Assembly (NCBI GenBank): GCA_036874045.1
Contig: JAZBRI010000011.1
Location: 12,902,501-12,966,500 of the forward strand
Direction of reading: 5' to 3'
Length of the DNA stretch: 64,000 nt
DNA from: Cymodocea nodosa
Taxonomy: Eukaryota; Streptophyta; Magnoliopsida; Alismatales; Cymodoceaceae
The position numbers and the translations under genes are program-made. This document shows positions 61,201 through 64,000 of this stretch, piece after piece (positions within the stretch are counted from its first letter, which is position 1; the number at the start of each line of letters is the position of its first letter). Below the pieces are notes generated by a model. That model searched no databases, was not told where the DNA came from, and worked only from the letters and a program-made list of their open reading frames with translations.

Positions 61201-63895
61201 ATTGAAATATATATGCTTAGATGGATGAGTGGTAATACTATAAGAGATAAATTAAAATGATTTTATTAGGAATAGAGTAAGAGTTGCTTATTGAAGATAA
61301 GATAAAAGGGCTTAGGTGGTTTGTTCATATCTTTAAGAGACCAAAGAATGCATGGTTAGGAGAAGACAATTAATTAATTCAGAAGAAGTTAAAAGAAGTA
61401 GAGGTAAATCTAAAATTACTTAGTTAGGAATTGTAAAAAATGTTTAAATTTATGTAATGTAATTGAAAATTTGACAATAAATAGAAATGCTTGGTAGAAA
61501 AGAATTTATGTGATTGACCTGTTGTGGGTCAGAGACTTGTGTTGGATGGTTGAAGGGGTTGTCAGTGACGGTTCACCTCTTGATGGTCTAAATGTTTTGC
61601 TTTGTCTCTTATCTAGTCCATTTCAAGTCAGTTCCATAGTGTGAAAGAAGATGATCCTGTTGTTGCTGTTCAACTTATTGTCTAGTTCACCCCAGCCAGT
61701 CAAACTCTATTCAACCTTGTGTTATGAATGTAGAGATGAACTATTTGTTCATGGACAAGCTTATCTATTGTAAGGAAGATTGGACACAAGAGCTTTTAAT
61801 TTAGAAATTTTTGGATTGTCTAGTTTGTTGGATCTTGAAGTATCTATCAAAGTTACTACTGTTTTGGATCGGGTGATGGATGACATGAATAGTGACCTTG
61901 AGTCAACTAGAATAGGTGGAGGACTTGATTAAAGGGTCTACAGACCTGATTTCCTTGTCTCTCTCACCCAATCCATAGGTAACCATGACAAAATTAATAG
62001 TTTTGTGTTTTGGTGGATCACTGATTTTTGAGAAGGCTGGGTCTAAGGGCCAAGGGGCTTACAATCAAGTCTAGGCGACCACTTGCAACTCTTTGACATT
62101 GGATGTGGATATGCCTAATGAAAGTATCCTCTCAAGGCATGGGTATTGGAAGTGTCCTTTACTGATGCTTGGCTCCAGATGGCATTTGGTTCTCTTGAAA
62201 GTGAAGTAGACTTGGGCCTGGGTGCAATTTCTGTAGACCAATACTTGGGAAAACCATCTGTCTCCACTGGAGATGAGTTGATCCTATGGAAAATGATGAC
62301 ATGATGGAGAACTAGTTCAAAATTGGTTACTGTATCATTTTGCTTTCACTCTATCTTGTAATACATGCCTGCTATTCTTCATCGTCTCTTCCTTCTCATT
62401 GAATCTTGTGAACAATAATGAACACATGGGGCATGATAATGGATGTGTCAATGGGCTAGGATGCTATTAGGTTAGATAGTGGATGAGGAGCGTGCATTGT
62501 GTGTGAGGTGTGCACAAGGTGCTAGGTGTTGATCATTTGCTCAATAATGCCAAAAATATGAAGGGTGTGGTTGGACCAAAATCTCATTGAGGTGGTAGGG
62601 AAGTTGAGTCTAGATGTTAAATAATATGCGGACCAAATCGAGGAGGAACTTGCTAAGCTAACTTAGGGCTCTTGAGTTGGGGGGCAGTGTCAGTGACATA
62701 ATATAGGTAGCTGACCTTGGAGTAGGGATGATATATGTTAGAAATTAAGGTCATCTAATTGCATGTTAGAGGGGTTGGGTAGGCTAGCAAGGGTAATGTG
62801 GTCAGATTGTTGATTGTGAAGGACATGCCATTTTTCATTAGGTTACTGGTGACAAATATCAGTGATATGGACTTATCATGTGCTAAATCTAATTGGCTGG
62901 TTTGGTTTCATGAATATTGATGTCTTGTTGCCTTTAAAAATATGTCTACTTAAATTTATCTGAACCTTCTATCGAAGTAGCAACCTGTTCTTTCTGTGCA
63001 TCCTAGTCCTGGTTTCTTACTTTGTGAATGAGCTCTTACAAACATTTAAAATGCTTCTAATATCCATGCCTCAAATAATTTGCATAGGAAAAATTGTATT
63101 TGCTGCTCCTTCACGTCCCCTTGTTGCACAACAGATTAAAGCATGCCATGATATAGTTGGGATACCTCAGGTTTTGTTTATTTTTTATCATGATTGGTTT
63201 AACTTTTGGGAAATATTTTTTGTGTACTGTTCTCATCACAATTTTTTGCAGGAATGGACAATTGATATGACAGGTCAGATTTGTCCTCAAAAGAGGGCAG
63301 AGTTTTGGAAGGTTAAAAGAGTTTTCTATGTTACTCCACAAGTTCTTGAGAAGGATGTACAGAGTGGTGATTTGGCATCTTTTATAGCTTGCTATCAATT
63401 TCCATTCACCACAATATGAATTGCTCTTTCTTTGAAACTGTTGTGCTTTAGGATGGTTTTTATTGAGTTTTTTTTTTTGCAGGTATTTGTTCAATAAAGG
63501 AACTTGTATGTTTGGTTATTGATGAAGCTCATCGTGCAACTAAAAATTATTCATATTGTGTTGCAGTTCGTGAGGTGTGAATTGCGATTGGTTTAGATGT
63601 GTTTGTTTTCTGTTGAATATTCTTTCTTTTATCTATACTTTTAAAAATTGACTTGTTTGTTGATCCCCTTCATCATACAAGTCTTGCTTCGAGTGTACAA
63701 GTAATGTTTAGGTTATTTCATTTTAACTACATTCCTAGTCTTTTTGTAATTTTCAATATGAAATGTATTGTGACTCTGTTTGTGATGGATTTTTTGAACA
63801 TTCTTTAATTTCTTGCCTCTTGATGCCGCCAAATTTGCAGTTGATGTCTACACAAGTACCGCTAAGAATTTTAGCTTTGACTGCCACACCGGGCT
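49292..63895 (+). CDS. FANCM: FANCM DNA helicase/translocase, N-terminal part (continues past window)
   Basis: FANCM remodels stalled forks and recombination intermediates and limits meiotic crossovers in plants; it acts in the nucleus. Seven exons in phase are visible: 49292-49348, 49428-49797, 54640-54783, 63088-63170, 63252-63366, 63483-63574 and 63841-63895, about 305 residues. Motifs appear in order: SYRSYQF (Q-type entry), [20 protein letters not shown] with Walker A PTGLGKT at residues 168-174, [20 protein letters not shown] (motif Ia), [17 protein letters not shown] (DEAH, motif II) and LALTATPG (motif III). The helicase C half lies beyond the edge. The Met is chosen because [10 protein letters not shown] begins the only open frame before exon 2. 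Introns of 4.8 and 8.3 kb are filled with mobile DNA, yet all splice sites and exons are intact, so the gene is probably active. Confidence 0.95.
49881..50537. mobile_element. Possible hAT-like MITE in FANCM intron 2
   Basis: The left edge 'ttagggcctcgttcggataa' resembles the inverse of the right edge 'ttactaaacaatacctaa'. The inside also has inverted AGAATC/GATTCT and GCTTC/GAAGC motifs and no coding sense. This looks like a small non-autonomous DNA transposon, but the ends are diverged and I find no target duplication. Confidence 0.38.
50790..52450 (+). mobile_element. L1-type LINE relic in FANCM intron 2
   Basis: Parts of a plant L1 reverse transcriptase can be read on the plus strand. 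Around 50895-50930 'YFNDTIIFC' stands for the family FADDTIIF catalytic box, with the second catalytic Asp replaced by Thr. At about 50991-51060 '[16 protein letters not shown]' matches the 'SGLKINxxKS' region. At about 51085-51125 '[12 protein letters not shown]' matches 'P(V/I)KYLGxPL'. The frame shifts several times and no endonuclease part or poly(A) tail was found, so this is a truncated dead copy. The 3' end is uncertain. Confidence 0.72.
52650..53510 (-). mobile_element. Possible copia-type LTR fragment
   Basis: At about 53315-53510 the wording parallels the 3' flank of the copia element at 55209 ('gttcaagttagagg', then a diverged copy of the non-coding and RNase H end on the minus strand). 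The part at 52650-52815, with 'atctttatatatagaggtac' and an end near 'ctctaaca', looks like an LTR. Only a piece remains and it is old. Confidence 0.4.
54327..54390 (+). repeat. Fragment resembling a plant LINE 3' end
   Basis: The string 'aacaacaacaatccaagtc' followed by 'acgtggggttggccatatg' resembles the widespread plant motif 'acaacaacaaagcc...ggtggggtcggctatatg', which I associate with RTE-type LINE tails. It sits about 250 bases before FANCM exon 3. Confidence 0.5.
55214..55369 (-). repeat. 3' LTR of the copia element
   Basis: Minus-strand LTR starts TGTTGAAGTAATTATTATAG and ends CAACAAACT. It matches 59898-60045 over nearly its whole length. Confidence 0.92.
59898..60045 (-). repeat. 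5' LTR of the copia element, followed by primer site
   Basis: Partner of 55214-55369. Directly inside it, at about 59886-59897, the minus strand reads TGGTATTAGAGC, the likely tRNA primer site. The LTRs are short (about 150 bases). Confidence 0.92.
60062..60446 (-). mobile_element. Older, shortened copia-type LTR remnant beside the intact-ended copy
   Basis: The phrase 'agttaggagagaaaaataat' occurs at 60062 and again at 60338. The second copy runs to 'gcaaca' at 60446 and looks like a full LTR of about 109 bases on the minus strand (TGTTGC...CTAACT). Just inside it, at 60326-60337, the minus strand reads TGGTATCAGAGC, a textbook initiator-tRNA-Met primer site. The first copy is a partial LTR. 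The internal part is only about 240 bases, so most of the element has been lost. Confidence 0.7.
61010..61520 (+). mobile_element. RTE-type LINE relic (C-terminal part)
   Basis: Frame-broken plus-strand sequence follows the end of plant RTE LINE polyproteins in order: '[20 protein letters not shown]', '[17 protein letters not shown]', '[14 protein letters not shown]', '[15 protein letters not shown]', and a 'WxKxxxxD' ending near 61500. In intact copies these read [20 protein letters not shown], AMLYGxECW, MLRWMCGxTRxD and RLRWFGHVxRRP. Many frameshifts and stop codons; the reverse-transcriptase core is missing. This is an old 5'-truncated copy in FANCM intron 3. Confidence 0.78.
61521..63087. 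other. Remainder of FANCM intron 3, unrecognised
   Basis: About 1.5 kb before exon 4, slightly GC-richer than the rest of the intron and without open frames of note. It has Thr/Leu/Gly-like coding rhythm in places ('gttgttgctgttcaactt'), so it may be a diverged mobile element body, but I see no motif I can name. Confidence 0.35.
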
Positions 63896-64000
63896 GTAAG
63901 TAGCGTGGCTTTTTCCATTAACTAAATATATTTTTGGAGATCCTTATTTTTTTTTCACTCAGCAAACAAACAGACGGTACAAAATGTTATCAATAATTTA

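Noticed and set aside
1-64000. tRNA or rRNA genes
   Set aside because: I saw no cloverleaf with A and B boxes and no rRNA-like stretches. A covariance-model scan such as tRNAscan-SE would settle it; any confident hit would overturn this.

Overview
The window is nuclear DNA from a flowering plant. Genes are split into many short exons with GT-AG introns, the space between genes is AT-rich, and plant-type LTR elements, LINEs and small inverted-repeat elements are scattered through it. Several genes open with a very GC-rich, proline/alanine/arginine-rich first exon and continue in AT-rich exons (KDTA, the CCDC47-like gene, FANCM, the DUF688 gene). That gradient is typical of monocots, so a monocot is my best guess. 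I cannot name the species.

I support eight protein-coding genes. From left to right they are: DCAF1 (+, 71-7180, only the first part missing); a CCDC47/At5g49945-like ER membrane protein (-, 8289-12566); TMEM18 (+, 14200-17667); a STOP1-type C2H2 transcription factor (-, 25641-27188); a membrane-anchored C2H2/cysteine-rich protein of unknown function (+, 30780-34309); the KDO transferase KDTA (-, 35610-43725); a small DUF688-type protein (-, 47371-47829); and the 5' part of the FANCM DNA helicase (+, 49292 to the right edge). I traced exon by exon, keeping reading phase across every junction, for all the multi-exon genes.

Fossil mobile DNA fills the rest. A broken Ty3/gypsy chromovirus relic lies between TMEM18 and STOP1. 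A coding-poor LTR derivative sits in a KDTA intron. The two large FANCM introns (4.8 and 8.3 kb) hold an L1-type LINE relic, an RTE-type LINE relic, a structurally complete but broken Ty1/copia element on the minus strand with a 5-bp target duplication, and an older copia remnant next to it.

The genes do not form a pathway: they cover ubiquitin ligase substrate reception, ER membrane proteins, acid/aluminium-stress transcription, cell-wall or lipid KDO chemistry, and DNA repair. Gene pairs are mostly divergent (CCDC47-like/TMEM18, STOP1/C2H2, DUF688/FANCM) or convergent (DCAF1/CCDC47-like, C2H2/KDTA). The most notable regulatory signal is a perfect four-unit heat-shock element at 30177-30194. 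I found no clear undescribed multi-gene system. The membrane-anchored zinc-finger protein is the least understood gene here.
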